From positions 3,162,001 to 3,226,000 of the forward strand of contig OZ252227.1 in assembly GCA_965249175.1 (NCBI GenBank): a stretch of DNA of 64,000 nt, read 5' to 3'. The notes below the pieces were generated by a model, which was not told where the DNA came from, made no database searches, and saw only the letters and a list, made by a program, of their open reading frames with translations. A program made the position numbers and the translations under genes. The stretch is from CAZYFH01 sp965249175 (GTDB lineage: Bacteria > Acidobacteriota > Vicinamibacteria > Vicinamibacterales > UBA8438). Shown here piece by piece: positions 18,888 through 28,631 of the stretch. Each line of letters begins with the position of its first letter. Position 1 is the first letter of the stretch.

Positions 18888-20750
18888 ATGACGACTCGAC
18901 GCTTCCGTTGTGCGGCAGTGGCTGTTGCCGTGCTGACCCTTGTCGTCACCGGCGTCGCCGGTTCGGCGCGCCTGACGGGGTCGGAGCCGGGGCCCGCCTC
19001 CTGGACAGGCGATCTGACCCCAATCACGGCGGCGGACTGGAGCTACGACCGTGCCGAGCATCTCCTCGGCCGTGCCGGCTTCAGCGGCACGCCCGAGGAG
19101 ATCCAGAAACTAGCGGACATGACACCAGAGCAGGCCGTCCGTTCCCTCGTGCATTACGACAACGTGCCGAACGACCACCTCCAGCCCTTCGTGCATTCGG
19201 GGTTCTGGGACGAGACGTTGGTGCATTTTCCGCCGAGCCGACCAGCGGCGACCGAGCTGGCGGCGAAGCAGGGCGAGAGCATGGGCATCCGGGTCAAACC
19301 CGACCATGTCAACCGCCACATGCAGCCGGTCTCCGACCGCTTCTTCTACTGGCTGCGCGCCACCATGCTCGAGACCCGCCGGGTCGGCTATTGGTGGGCT
19401 GAACGGATGCTCGACAGCAACCGGCCGCTCCAGGAGAAGCTGGCGCTGTTCTGGCACGGGCACTTCGCCACCGCCGAGAACAAGGTCCGCGACTATCGAA
19501 AAATGGTCGGGCAGATCGACCTGTTCGAGCGACACGCGGCCGGCAACTTCGGCGACCTGCTGGTGGCGGTCGCGAAGGACCCGGGCATGCTCTACTACCT
19601 CGACGCCGGGGTGAACGTGAAGGGCGCCGCCAACGAGAACTTCGCCCGCGAGGTGATGGAGCTGTTCTCGATGGGTGTGGGCAACTATTCGGAGCAGGAC
19701 GTTCGCGAGGCCGCGCGCGCCTTCACCGGCTGGAACTTCGAGAACCTTGACTTCGTGGTCAACGCCGCGTTGCACGATGACGACCCCAAGACGTTTCTGG
19801 GTCGCACCGGCAACTTCGACGGCGTGGATGTGCTCGAGATCATCCTCGACCAGCCGGTCACCGCCGACTACATCGCTACCAAGATCTACCGCTTCTTCGT
19901 TCGCGAGGAGGTGTCGCCTGAACTGGCCGCCAAGCTCGGCGCCATCCTCCGGGACAACGACTACGAGCTCAGGCCGCTCTTGACGACCGTCTTCCTGTCA
20001 CGGGACTTCCACAGCGAGGCCAGCTACGGTGCCCACATCAAGGGTCCCGTCGAGCATGTGATCACGATGTTGAAGCAGCTCGGCGCCGAGGACGTGCCCG
20101 GCGTGCCCGACTTCAACAGCACGACGATTGCGCTGGGCCAGCACCTGCTGAACCCGCCGTCGGTCGCGGGGTGGGCCCAGGGTCGGTCGTGGATCACGCC
20201 GGCTCTCCTCCAGGGGCGGGGCAACGTGGCCTTTGGCTACCTGTTTCCCAACGTCATCGGGTTCCGGGACCCGAACCACCTCTCTGGCGGGGGCGGTGAC
20301 GGCACCGTGGGTGCGCGATTGCGCCGTGGCCAGGACTTCAGCTCGGCGATCGCCTTGAGCGGCGAGGGCGCCGACGACCCCGACAAGATGTCCGCCTTCG
20401 ACCTGACGAACAGGGAACGTGACGAGCTGTTCAATACGCGCGTCTCCGGGTACCGCGGGTGGGCCCAGGCCATGCGCAAGTTGATTCCCACGCCGCGTGG
20501 CGCGGCACGGGTCGACATGACACGGATGGTCATGGACTCCGGCGCCACGACCACCGACGAGGCGGTGGACGCGTTGCTGGATCGGTTTCTGCGGATACCG
20601 GTGTCAGGCGACACCCGGCGTGCGTTCGTGGCACTCCTCGATGACGAGCTCGGCACGACCGACCTCGCCCGCGCCCAGACGTATATGGAAGATCCGCTGC
20701 GCATGGTGACCCACCTCATCATGAGCACGCCGGAGTATCAGATCGACTAG
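18888..20750 (+). CDS. DUF1800 family protein
   Basis: 620 residues from ATG 18888. The frame is open far upstream, but the signal-like 'AVAVLTLVVTGVAGSARL' and the opposite-strand M20 gene fix the start here. Family landmarks: 'AEHLLGRAGFSGTPEEI', 'RPLQEKLALFWHGHFAT', 'ENFAREVMELFSMGVGNYSE', 'EAARAFTGWNF', 'FFVREEVSPELAAKLG'. DUF1800 proteins are secreted proteins of unknown biochemical role that are almost always paired with DUF1501, as here (48 bp gap). Confidence 0.92.
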   Translation: MTTRRFRCAAVAVAVLTLVVTGVAGSARLTGSEPGPASWTGDLTPITAADWSYDRAEHLLGRAGFSGTPEEIQKLADMTPEQAVRSLVHYDNVPNDHLQPFVHSGFWDETLVHFPPSRPAATELAAKQGESMGIRVKPDHVNRHMQPVSDRFFYWLRATMLETRRVGYWWAERMLDSNRPLQEKLALFWHGHFATAENKVRDYRKMVGQIDLFERHAAGNFGDLLVAVAKDPGMLYYLDAGVNVKGAANENFAREVMELFSMGVGNYSEQDVREAARAFTGWNFENLDFVVNAALHDDDPKTFLGRTGNFDGVDVLEIILDQPVTADYIATKIYRFFVREEVSPELAAKLGAILRDNDYELRPLLTTVFLSRDFHSEASYGAHIKGPVEHVITMLKQLGAEDVPGVPDFNSTTIALGQHLLNPPSVAGWAQGRSWITPALLQGRGNVAFGYLFPNVIGFRDPNHLSGGGGDGTVGARLRRGQDFSSAIALSGEGADDPDKMSAFDLTNRERDELFNTRVSGYRGWAQAMRKLIPTPRGAARVDMTRMVMDSGATTTDEAVDALLDRFLRIPVSGDTRRAFVALLDDELGTTDLARAQTYMEDPLRMVTHLIMSTPEYQID

Positions 20751-20798
20751 GCCGCCATCCACGCAGGCACGGGGCGAAGCCCCGTCTAAGGAAAGACC

Positions 20799-22052
20799 AT
20801 GACCGACCGAAGCAAGAAGCTGTACGAGATGAGCGGCGTGTCCCGCCGTCAGGCGCTCAAGATCGGCGCCCGCGGCATCGGCCTGGGCCTGCTCGGCAGT
20901 GGCTTGAGCCCTCTCCCGCCGCTCTTCGGAGCAGCGTCCGAGGCGCTGGCCGCCACCCCGGGCAAGATCCTCGTGGTGTTCGAGTGGTTCGGCGGCTACG
21001 ACGGGCTGAGCACCTTCGTCCCGTACGGTGACGATGCGCTGTATCGACACCGGCCGACCATCGGCGTCCGCGAGAAGGACGTACTCAAAGTCGACGGTCA
21101 TTTTGGATTTCAGAAATCGATGGTCGGCATGCACCGCCTCTGGGATGAGGGCAACCTCGCCGTCATCCACGGCGCGGGCTATGACCAACCGTCGTTCTCC
21201 CACTTTGCCTCCAGCTCGTATTGGCACACCGGAGCCCCCAACAGCGGCGAGCCGTATGGCTGGTATGGGCGCACCGCCGACGCACTGGATCCCGGGGGGA
21301 CTCCCAATTACCTCGTCAACATTGCGGGGGCGCAGACGCTGGCCGTCCGGGCTCGCGAGCACGTCCCCGTCGTCTTTAACGACCCGAATGCGTTCAGCCG
21401 CAACATGTTCCACCCGGAGCGTTCGGGAATCGGGGACCTCGACACCGGGCAAGTGCCACGCGGCGACGTTCACAAATTCCTCCTCGACGTCAACCAGAGC
21501 GCCCGTGAGGCCTCGGCGCTCGTCCGCCAGGCGTGGGACAACTACAACGCCACGCGCAACACCGACGTGAGTCTGCTGGACCTCGACAAGGTTGTCGCGC
21601 TCATCGAGAACGATTTCCCGGCGCGGCTCTACTACGTGCGGCTGAGGAACAGCCTGTTCGACACGCACGTCAATCAGGAAAGTCCGCACAACCGCCAGGT
21701 GCAGTATTGCTCCGACGCGGTCTGGGGATTCTTCGAGGAGATGAAGCGCCTCGGCAAGCAGGACGAGGTGGCCATTCTCATCCATAGCGAATTCGGTCGA
21801 CGCGTGCCGGAAAACACCGGGCTCGGCACCGACCATGGCACCGCCAACGTCTCCTTCGTGCTCGGTGGCGGGGTCACCGGCGGCCAATACAGCACCCCAC
21901 CCAGCCTGACCGAGCTGGTCCTCGGGGACAACCTGCAGCACACGACCGACTTCCGGCGTGTGTACGCCACGCTGATCGAGGAGTTCCTCGGGTATCGGAA
22001 GTCAGAGAACGTGCTCGGGCAGAAGTTCCCGACGCTCGGTATGTTCGCCTAG
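20799..22052 (+). CDS. DUF1501 family protein
   Basis: 417 residues. The N-terminal 'SRRQALKIGARGIGLGLLG' resembles a Tat signal, as is common for DUF1501. The body carries 'DGLSTFVPYGDD', 'VIHGAGYDQPSFSHF', 'AILIHSEFGRRVPEN' and 'TDHGTANVSFVLGGGV', matching the sulfatase/alkaline-phosphatase-like fold of the family. It forms a two-gene unit with the preceding DUF1800 gene. The pair is widespread in planctomycetes and acidobacteria; substrates are unknown. Start ATG 20799, with AAGGAAAG about 6 nt upstream. Confidence 0.92.
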   Translation: MTDRSKKLYEMSGVSRRQALKIGARGIGLGLLGSGLSPLPPLFGAASEALAATPGKILVVFEWFGGYDGLSTFVPYGDDALYRHRPTIGVREKDVLKVDGHFGFQKSMVGMHRLWDEGNLAVIHGAGYDQPSFSHFASSSYWHTGAPNSGEPYGWYGRTADALDPGGTPNYLVNIAGAQTLAVRAREHVPVVFNDPNAFSRNMFHPERSGIGDLDTGQVPRGDVHKFLLDVNQSAREASALVRQAWDNYNATRNTDVSLLDLDKVVALIENDFPARLYYVRLRNSLFDTHVNQESPHNRQVQYCSDAVWGFFEEMKRLGKQDEVAILIHSEFGRRVPENTGLGTDHGTANVSFVLGGGVTGGQYSTPPSLTELVLGDNLQHTTDFRRVYATLIEEFLGYRKSENVLGQKFPTLGMFA

Positions 22053-22340
22053 CGGGGTTCCCGGAACGAGGCGCCGGGCGGACTCGGGTGGGCTTGCATA
22101 CCCTCGTGCAAGCGAACCAGGTCGCATCACGCCGCAGCTCGGGCGATCGCTAGGCACATGAGCCACGGTCTCCGTTGGTCAGCGAGCTCTGGGCACTTGT
22201 ACGCTTCATGTACGGTGCCGATCACTCCATGCATGGACCATCGGAGATTCGTTGGCGATCTGCGATCCTCCAGACGTCGTAACGTTTTCTTCGCTAGTGG
22301 TTTATGGACTTGATCGACGAGAGGCATGACCCTTGCGTGT
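22053..22340. other. intergenic region with an uncertain small ORF
   Basis: 288 bp between DUF1501 and the IS1182-like element. A 66-codon minus-strand ORF (22127-22327, beginning MPLVDQVHKPLAKKTLRR) has no recognisable domain or convincing ribosome site and may be a gene remnant cut by the insertion. A small hairpin near 22094-22112 (GGCTTGCATACCCTCGTGCAAGC) could serve as a DUF1501 terminator, though no T-run follows. Confidence 0.35.
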
Positions 22341-23816
22341 CTAGCAGCCCGTGGTGAAAGTCCCTATTAGGGATCGACACGATCGATCCCGCGTACTACA
22401 CTGTCGCGCATGGCGATGGGCAAACGACGACGCCGGGCGCGGCAAGCATCGATGTGGGTTCCCACCAGCGACCTGCCTCGCAGTGCGGCGCATCCGTTCT
22501 ATCAGCGATTGAATCGGATCCTCGATGACACGGGCTTCGACGCGTTCGTCGAGGCGCAATGCGCGCCGTTCTACGCGGACGGCGTCGGTCGTCCGAGTCT
22601 GGCGCCGGGGCGGTACTTCCGGCTGCTGATGCTCGGCTACTTCGAAGGGCTGGACTCGGAGCGGGCGATCGCGTGGCGGGCGGCCGATTCGCTGAGCATC
22701 CGGCAGTTTCTGGACCTCGAGCTGCACGAGGCGCCGCCGGATCACTCGACGCTGTCGCGCACCCGGCGCCTGATCGACGTCGAGACCCATCAAGCGGTGT
22801 TCACGTGGGTGCTGCAGCAACTGGCCGACGCCCAGCTCGTGACCGGGCGGACCCTCGGCATCGATGCCACGACGTTGGAAGCGAACGCCGCATTGCGGAG
22901 TATCGTGCGCCGGGACACGGGCGAAGGCTACGAGGCGTTTCTGACCGGGCTGGCCGAGGCGTCCGGCATCGTCACGCCGACCCGCGCTGAGCTGGCCCGG
23001 TTCGACCGGAAACGGAAGAAGAAAGGCTCCAACGACGACTGGACGCATCCGCAGGATCCGGACGCGAAGATCACGAAGCTGAAGGACGGGCGCACGCACT
23101 TGGCGCACACCGCGGAGCATGCGGTGGACCTGGAGACGGGGGCCATCGTCGGCGTCACCGTGCAGGATGCCGACGACGGCGATACGACGACGATGGTCGA
23201 GACCCTGATCACGGCGGCCGACCACGTCGAAGCCGTCCTGCCGGCCGGCGCCGGTATCGCCGAGGTCGTCGGGGACAAGGGGTATCACAGTAACGAGACG
23301 ATGGTGGCGTTCGCCGCGCTCGGCGTGCGCAGTTATGTTTCGGAGCCGGACCGCGGGCGACGCAACTGGACAGGCAAGGCGGCGGCGCGCGACGCCGTGT
23401 ACGCGAACCGTCGGCGCATTCGGGGCACGCGTGGGCAACGGCTGCTGCGACGGCGGGGCGAGTTGCTCGAACGCCCCAACGCGCATCTCTACGAGACCGG
23501 GCGGCTGCGCCGGGTGCATCTGCGTGGGCATCCCAACATCCTCAAGCGCGTGCTTGTGCACGTCTGCGGGTTCAATCTTGGGCTCCTCATGCGGCAGCTG
23601 ACGGGCGTCGGCACGCCGCGGAGCCTCCAAGGCCGCGCGGTCGCCGTCTTCGAGGCCTTGATCGCTGATCTTGGCCGCCTCTGGACCCTCGTATCGCCCG
23701 CGTGGGCGCGAGATGCGCAAGATCTGCCGCACTCGTCGTTTCTCGACCTTATGACACGGTGTCACGAACACATGCCCCTCGACCTACGAAAGGGCGTTTT
23801 CACCACGGGCTGCTAG
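22341..23816 (+). mobile_element. IS1182-like insertion sequence, intact copy
   Basis: About 1,476 bp bounded by 19-bp perfect inverted repeats: CTAGCAGCCCGTGGTGAAA at 22341-22359 and its complement at 23798-23816. CTAG is present at all four visible ends of this element in the window, so it is either part of the repeat or a preferred CTAG target. A close copy, split by other elements, lies at 57583-61954. The transposase is complete. Confidence 0.9.
22410..23816 (+). CDS. IS1182-family transposase
   Basis: 468 residues. N-terminal 'ADGVGRPSLAPGRYFRLLMLGYFEG' and 'PDHSTLSRTRRLI' are typical of IS1182/IS5-type transposases. DDE-fold motifs: 'TLGIDATTLEANAALRS', 'VVGDKGYHSNETMVAF' and a late 'GQRLLRRRGELLERPNAH' Glu region. 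The stop codon is formed by the terminal TAG of the inverted repeat. The first two Met codons (22410, 22416) are both possible starts. Confidence 0.92.
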   Translation: MAMGKRRRRARQASMWVPTSDLPRSAAHPFYQRLNRILDDTGFDAFVEAQCAPFYADGVGRPSLAPGRYFRLLMLGYFEGLDSERAIAWRAADSLSIRQFLDLELHEAPPDHSTLSRTRRLIDVETHQAVFTWVLQQLADAQLVTGRTLGIDATTLEANAALRSIVRRDTGEGYEAFLTGLAEASGIVTPTRAELARFDRKRKKKGSNDDWTHPQDPDAKITKLKDGRTHLAHTAEHAVDLETGAIVGVTVQDADDGDTTTMVETLITAADHVEAVLPAGAGIAEVVGDKGYHSNETMVAFAALGVRSYVSEPDRGRRNWTGKAAARDAVYANRRRIRGTRGQRLLRRRGELLERPNAHLYETGRLRRVHLRGHPNILKRVLVHVCGFNLGLLMRQLTGVGTPRSLQGRAVAVFEALIADLGRLWTLVSPAWARDAQDLPHSSFLDLMTRCHEHMPLDLRKGVFTTGC

Positions 23817-23862
23817 GACCGGTCCCCAACCAAGGCACGACACGACCGGAAAGCTGGGAACG

Positions 23863-25536
23863 ATGGACAAACCGAGCGCGCCTCCCGTCCGCACCAGGCG
23901 GGGAAGCCGGTTCGCCACGCTGGTTCTTGGAGCATTCCTATCGGGATGCATGACGATGGCTGAGAGTCGCGTCCAGCAATCCACTGCCGCCGCAGAGTAT
24001 GCGTTCGCGCAGTACGAGGTCGTCACCGGCGCAGCGACACGCCAGACCGTGTTGACGGGATTCCTGCTCGATGGCGATGTCGCGGAACTTTCCGTCGTGA
24101 CCGTCGACGAGAACGACGCCGGCCGGTTGCTCGTTTACGCGTTCGGCGACGACGCCTGGACACCGAGCCTCGACGCCACGCTCGGTCCCGACGTGGTGTA
24201 CGTCGACGTGGCCAACATCGGCGGGCGCGACCGGGTGATCACGTACGAGCCCGGCCTCCTGAAGTGGTTCGATCCCGACGCGGCAGTGGAACAGGCCCTG
24301 GTGGCGGTGACGTCGGACTTTACCCCGCCTCGCGGAGGCGAGATTCCCCATGTCGACGTCACTCGGGACGTGAACGACGACGATCGCGACGACCTGGTCG
24401 TGCCGGACGTCGATGGGTTCTGGGTGCTGATCCAGATGGAGGGCGGTGCCTTCGCCGACCCGGTGCAGATCGGCCCGCCCACCGAGATGAGTGGCATCTA
24501 CGGAGCCGACGGATATCGATACCACCCCTGGGATGAGGGCCGTGTCCACGAGGTGGACGCCAACCGAGATGGACGGACCGATCTGGTGTTCTGGGACGAG
24601 GACCGCTTCGAGGTACATCACCAGGACGAGCGTGGGCTGTTTGGTCCAAGGCCCGAGACCTTCGCGACCGACGTGGCCTTCGATTCTGACGAGCCGTCCT
24701 CGCTCGCTACCGGTGACATGACAGGGAGGGTGCTGCACTCTGTGACCGATCTGAACAGTGATGGCGTTGCCGACCTGGTTCTGTTCTCACTGGCGGGTAG
24801 CCGGATGTCCAGCAAGCAGTCCACCTACGAGGTGCATTTCGGCTCGCCAACGGCCGATGCCGGCACCGTGTGGGCAACGGACCCCGACGCCGTGTTCCAG
24901 TCGGACGACAGTATCCAGATCGGGATGGACCGGCACGACTTCGATCGCGACGGTCACGTCGACCTGATGTTCACCACCATCGACCTCGACTTCCTCGAGG
25001 GCAGTCTGTGGAAGAGATTCAAAGGGCTCATGGGCGACGACGTCTGGCTGGATCTGGAGTTCTTCCGCACGGATGGGGGCGCCTACCCGGACACATCCAA
25101 CGCGATCCGCAGAATCGCGTTCGACGGCGCGCCCAGCCCGAGCGAGCCGGGGTGGGTGCCGCTGGACATCGTGCTTCGAGGCGGGAAGCACGAGAGCCGG
25201 AACGCCCAAGAGAGTTACGAGCGCGCGTTCAACAGGACTCTGCTCATCGGGGACGTGACCGGGGACGGCCGCTCCGACCTGCTCATTGAGTGGACCCATA
25301 GGGAGCTGCAGGTCTTTGTCGGCGTACCGGGGCCGGACCTGTTCGCCCGGCAGCCTCAAAAGGTGGGGGTCGACGTGCCCAACGACGAAGAATACACCTG
25401 GCTGGTGGATCTCAACCAGGACGGCAAGCAGGACGTCCTCATGCACCACCCGTTTACGTCACGAGATGCGCACGGGGCTCCGAGTCATCCGCCGGGATCC
25501 GACCCGCAGCGGGTGACGGTGCTGATCGCCCGGTAG
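23863..25536 (+). CDS. VCBS/FG-GAP-repeat lipoprotein
   Basis: 557 residues. A lipobox 'LGAFLSGC' predicts lipid attachment at about Cys29. The rest has several calcium-binding-like FG-GAP motifs: 'DVNDDDRDDLVVPD', 'DANRDGRTDLVFWD', 'DLNSDGVADLVLFS', 'DFDRDGHVDLMFTT', 'DVTGDGRSDLLIEW', 'DLNQDGKQDVLMHH'. This predicts a beta-propeller on the cell surface or outer membrane. Starts 47 bp after the IS1182-like element; no clear promoter of its own was seen, so it may be driven from or affected by the insertion. Confidence 0.82.
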   Translation: MDKPSAPPVRTRRGSRFATLVLGAFLSGCMTMAESRVQQSTAAAEYAFAQYEVVTGAATRQTVLTGFLLDGDVAELSVVTVDENDAGRLLVYAFGDDAWTPSLDATLGPDVVYVDVANIGGRDRVITYEPGLLKWFDPDAAVEQALVAVTSDFTPPRGGEIPHVDVTRDVNDDDRDDLVVPDVDGFWVLIQMEGGAFADPVQIGPPTEMSGIYGADGYRYHPWDEGRVHEVDANRDGRTDLVFWDEDRFEVHHQDERGLFGPRPETFATDVAFDSDEPSSLATGDMTGRVLHSVTDLNSDGVADLVLFSLAGSRMSSKQSTYEVHFGSPTADAGTVWATDPDAVFQSDDSIQIGMDRHDFDRDGHVDLMFTTIDLDFLEGSLWKRFKGLMGDDVWLDLEFFRTDGGAYPDTSNAIRRIAFDGAPSPSEPGWVPLDIVLRGGKHESRNAQESYERAFNRTLLIGDVTGDGRSDLLIEWTHRELQVFVGVPGPDLFARQPQKVGVDVPNDEEYTWLVDLNQDGKQDVLMHHPFTSRDAHGAPSHPPGSDPQRVTVLIAR

Positions 25537-25573
25537 GGGCGCTCTCGAACGGTGGGCATCGGCGAATCCCACG

Positions 25574-26043
25574 TCACCTGTTCTTGGCTACCCGTCCGAG
25601 ACCCGCCTGGGCGGCCGCAAAGACCGCGGCGCCCAACGCACCCGTCGCGACCGCGAACATCGGGATAAAGATGAACGCGATGGCGGTCGTCGACGAGACG
25701 TGCTCGTCTGTGTACAGAGGGCGGAGCGACACCCATGACCCCCACAGGATCATGGCGAGAATGCCCGTCAACCCCCGGCAAAGACGGAACGGACGGAGTT
25801 CCCGAATCTCGTTCTCGAGAGGACCGCGAGGACGAGACCTAGCCCGACGTAGGGGACGAGCCGGAACGCGGTAAAGAAGAGGTAGCCGAAGATCGAGAAG
25901 GACCCGAACGCGGACCCAAACCCCTCGATCAGACCCAACCCGCCGACCGTGATCGCCAGCACCCACTGCACCAGATTCTCGTTGACGAACAACGCAATGG
26001 GAACGAGCAGAAGCAGATACGTCCGCTGAGAGCGGGCTGTCAT
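25574..26043 (-). pseudogene. frameshifted multi-pass membrane protein
   Basis: From ATG 26043 the frame gives hydrophobic segments 'TYLLLLVPIALFVNENLVQW' and 'FFTAFRLVPYVGLGLVLAVL', then runs out at 25768 ('SVFAGG'). Another frame continues with 'LTGILAMILWGSWVSLRPLY', 'AIAFIFIPMFAVATGALG' and ends 'GLGRVAKNR' at 25574. The two halves fit one membrane protein of about 155 residues with a frameshift near 25790-25800. No family recognised. Confidence 0.6.
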
Positions 26044-26096
26044 GGCCAACCCTGCCGCCGACACGCCGTCCACCACCAGCCTAAGCGGCAGGCGCG

Positions 26097-27029
26097 CTAC
26101 GTGCTGACGGGCCAGTTGACCTCCGTCTTCCAGTCCGCCTGATTCGGCACTTCGCCGGGATCGGTGAGATAGACCTCCCAGGGGTCTCCAGCAGCCTTCA
26201 AGCCGTTCTCTGACATCCACGCCTCCACTGCGGCGTACGCGTCGGTGAGCGTGTCGTACGGCCCGCTGTGAACCGTCGTGGCGACCGGACCGGCGGGCAG
26301 CGTGCCCGCCAAGACGTCGCCCTCGCCAGCTGCGGGAACAGCAACCGCCACGCCCGCCTCGAGCGTCATGCCGCCAGCGTTCATCTCGCGATACCGACAC
26401 AGGGGCGGGCCCGCCAGCGCGGCACCCGTTTTCATCGCATGGCCAAATGCGCCCCCGAGCAGCTCGCCGAGCGCAGCGGAAATCTCCGACCGCTGCACTC
26501 GCCTTCGCATGAACAGGATGTGCGACTCCGGCAGAATCCGCTTCTCGATCGAATATGCCATCTCAGTTCTCCTGGGTGTCGCCTGGGTTGTGCGAACCCC
26601 ATACAGCCCGATGCATGGCGCCGTGTGGTGCGCGATGCTCCGGTGCATGGCAGCCCGCTCGATTGACTGCGTATCTACCCCGGCCAGCCCTCGCTCGCGA
26701 TACCTGGCCGGGCTGACCTCAAACCAACGTCGAAACGCGCGTGTGAACCCCTCGTGGCTCTCGAACCCGCTCGCGAGCGCGATGTCGACGATGGACTCGC
26801 GGGTCGTGACCAGCGCCGCGGCCGCCCGGTCGAGCGCGATCCGCGTTGCGATGCGCTTGGGGCTCTCGCCGATCATCTTGGTGAACACCCGCTGGAGATA
26901 GGTCGGCGACAGACCCGTGCGGGCGGCGATCGTGTCCAGCCGGGCATCGCTGGCCGGATCGGCCTGCAGGCTGGCCACGAGCGGGAGGAGATCGTCGACT
27001 CGTATCGCCACGAACACGAAAACTATCAT
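26097..27029 (-). CDS. AraC-type regulator with GyrI-like effector domain
   Basis: 310 residues from ATG 27029. Residues about 10-110 form an AraC HTH pair ('LDTIAARTGLSPTYLQRVF', 'SIVDIALASGFESHEGFTRA', 'RRWFEVSPARYRERGL'). Residues about 150-310 are a GyrI/BmrR-like small-molecule-binding domain ('GPPLCRYREMN', 'GDVLAGTLPAGPVATTVHSG', 'WEVYLTDPGE'). The architecture matches the Rob/SoxS-GyrI type that senses drugs or metabolites. Target genes unknown; divergent from the ankyrin gene. Confidence 0.9.
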   Translation of the reverse strand: MIVFVFVAIRVDDLLPLVASLQADPASDARLDTIAARTGLSPTYLQRVFTKMIGESPKRIATRIALDRAAAALVTTRESIVDIALASGFESHEGFTRAFRRWFEVSPARYRERGLAGVDTQSIERAAMHRSIAHHTAPCIGLYGVRTTQATPRRTEMAYSIEKRILPESHILFMRRRVQRSEISAALGELLGGAFGHAMKTGAALAGPPLCRYREMNAGGMTLEAGVAVAVPAAGEGDVLAGTLPAGPVATTVHSGPYDTLTDAYAAVEAWMSENGLKAAGDPWEVYLTDPGEVPNQADWKTEVNWPVST

Positions 27030-27143
27030 GGCCCCGTGGGCGCGTCTTGACCGTTCTTGCGTTCTCGGGGAGTACCCTTCGCGCACGACCGGCCTTGACG
27101 TTCGCTCTCGGTCGGTGCACGCTCGGCACGAGGGGTGGAGGGG

Positions 27144-28589
27144 ATGCGAGTGTCGAGCACGTACGTGAGCAGACTCGGTGGGTGCGTAACGTTGCTGCTG
27201 GCCATCGTCAGCCTTGCCGCCGGCGCCCAAGACAAGGACGCAGACACGCGCCTGGTTGACGCGGCCAAGGCCCCAGATGCGACGCGCGTGGGCGTACTCC
27301 TGAGCCAGGGTGTGGACGCCACCACTCCACAGGCCGACGGCGCGACCGCCCTCCACTGGGCAGCGCATTGGGACGACGCGGCGATGGCGGACGCGCTCCT
27401 GCAGGCGGGCGCCGACGTCGACGCCACGAACGACTTCGGCGTCACGCCTCTCTGGTTGGCCTCCGTCAATGGCAGCGCCGCGATGGTCGGGACCCTGCTC
27501 ACGGCCGGAGCAAACGCAAACGCCGCGCTGCCCTCGGGCGAGACGATGTTGATGTCAGCGGCGCGCACCGGATCCGCCGACGCGGTGCGCGAGCTGGTCG
27601 AGCATGGCGCGAACGTGGATGCGCCGGAACGGTCCCGGGGACAAACGGCGCTGATGTGGGCGGTGGCGCAACAGCACCCCGACGTCGTGAAGACACTGGT
27701 CGAGCTCGGCGCCGACGTGCACGCCCGCTCGTCCCCTCGACCGCGGCGTATCCACACGCGAACCGCAGGATTCAACCCGACCGGCGTGCTCGACGTCGTC
27801 CAGGGTGGGAACACGGCGCTGTTGTTCGCCGCCCGCGCGGGCAACCTCGAGACCGCGAGGCATCTGGTGGCGGGGGGCGCCGACGTGAACGATACGGCGC
27901 CGGTGGGCACGAGCGCGCTGGTCGTGGCGACGCACAGTGGCCACACGGCGCTCGCCGAGTTTCTGCTGGAGCAGGGCGCAAACCCGAACGCCGCCGAGGC
28001 GGGCTACACCGCCCTGCACGCCGCAACGCTGCGCGGGGACGACATCATGGCGCGGGCGCTGCTCGCGCGGGGCGCGGACCCGAACGTGCCGGTGGTACGA
28101 GGGAGCGAAGGCCGGCGCAACAGCCCGGACTATGTGCTGGAGCACGATGTCGTCGGCGCCACGGCCTTCTGGTTGGCCGCTCGATTCGCTGAACCGCGGA
28201 TCATGCGCGCGCTCGCGGACCACGGAGCCGTGGCGCACATTGTCATGGACGACGGCACGACGCCGCTGATGGCGGCGGCGGGCGCCCGCCGGCGCACGGA
28301 ACCCGGATTGGCGGCGAACCCGGTCGAGAACGAGCGAGTCGTGTTGGAAGCCGCGCGCGTCGCGATCGACGCAGGCGTCGACGTCAACGCGACGGACGCC
28401 GAGGGGAACACCGCGCTGCACACCGCCGCGTCGAGGCGCCTTGCGACGGTCGTCCAGTTGCTCGCCGACAGCGGCGCTGACCTGAATGCCCAGAATGCCG
28501 AGGGGAAGACGCCGTTGATGATCGCGGGCGACGGCGAGGACAACCCCACGGGCGAGCTGCTGCGCCGGCTAGGTGCGAGCGTGAATTAA
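27144..28589 (+). CDS. secreted ankyrin-repeat protein
   Basis: 481 residues from ATG 27144. GTG 27150 has better spacing to the GGAGGGG at 27137-27143 and is an alternative. A signal peptide ends near 'SLAAGAQD'. About ten ankyrin repeats follow with the usual 'G.TALHWAA...AD.LLQAGADVDA' pattern; examples are 'DGATALHWAAHWDDAAM', 'RGQTALMWAVAQQHPDVV' and 'EGNTALHTAASRRLATVV'. The region between about residues 195 and 215 and the stretch near 325 are non-repeat insertions. Periplasmic or secreted ankyrin proteins of this kind are numerous in acidobacteria; the partners are unknown. Confidence 0.9.
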   Translation: MRVSSTYVSRLGGCVTLLLAIVSLAAGAQDKDADTRLVDAAKAPDATRVGVLLSQGVDATTPQADGATALHWAAHWDDAAMADALLQAGADVDATNDFGVTPLWLASVNGSAAMVGTLLTAGANANAALPSGETMLMSAARTGSADAVRELVEHGANVDAPERSRGQTALMWAVAQQHPDVVKTLVELGADVHARSSPRPRRIHTRTAGFNPTGVLDVVQGGNTALLFAARAGNLETARHLVAGGADVNDTAPVGTSALVVATHSGHTALAEFLLEQGANPNAAEAGYTALHAATLRGDDIMARALLARGADPNVPVVRGSEGRRNSPDYVLEHDVVGATAFWLAARFAEPRIMRALADHGAVAHIVMDDGTTPLMAAAGARRRTEPGLAANPVENERVVLEAARVAIDAGVDVNATDAEGNTALHTAASRRLATVVQLLADSGADLNAQNAEGKTPLMIAGDGEDNPTGELLRRLGASVN

Positions 28590-28631
28590 ACGGGGCTGCG
28601 CCCCGAACCCCCGCACCGTGCGCGCCTAGAA

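Noticed and set aside
22094..22112. Hairpin after DUF1501 as a firm Rho-independent terminator
   Set aside because: The stem is plausible but no T-run follows, so it is noted only as a possibility.
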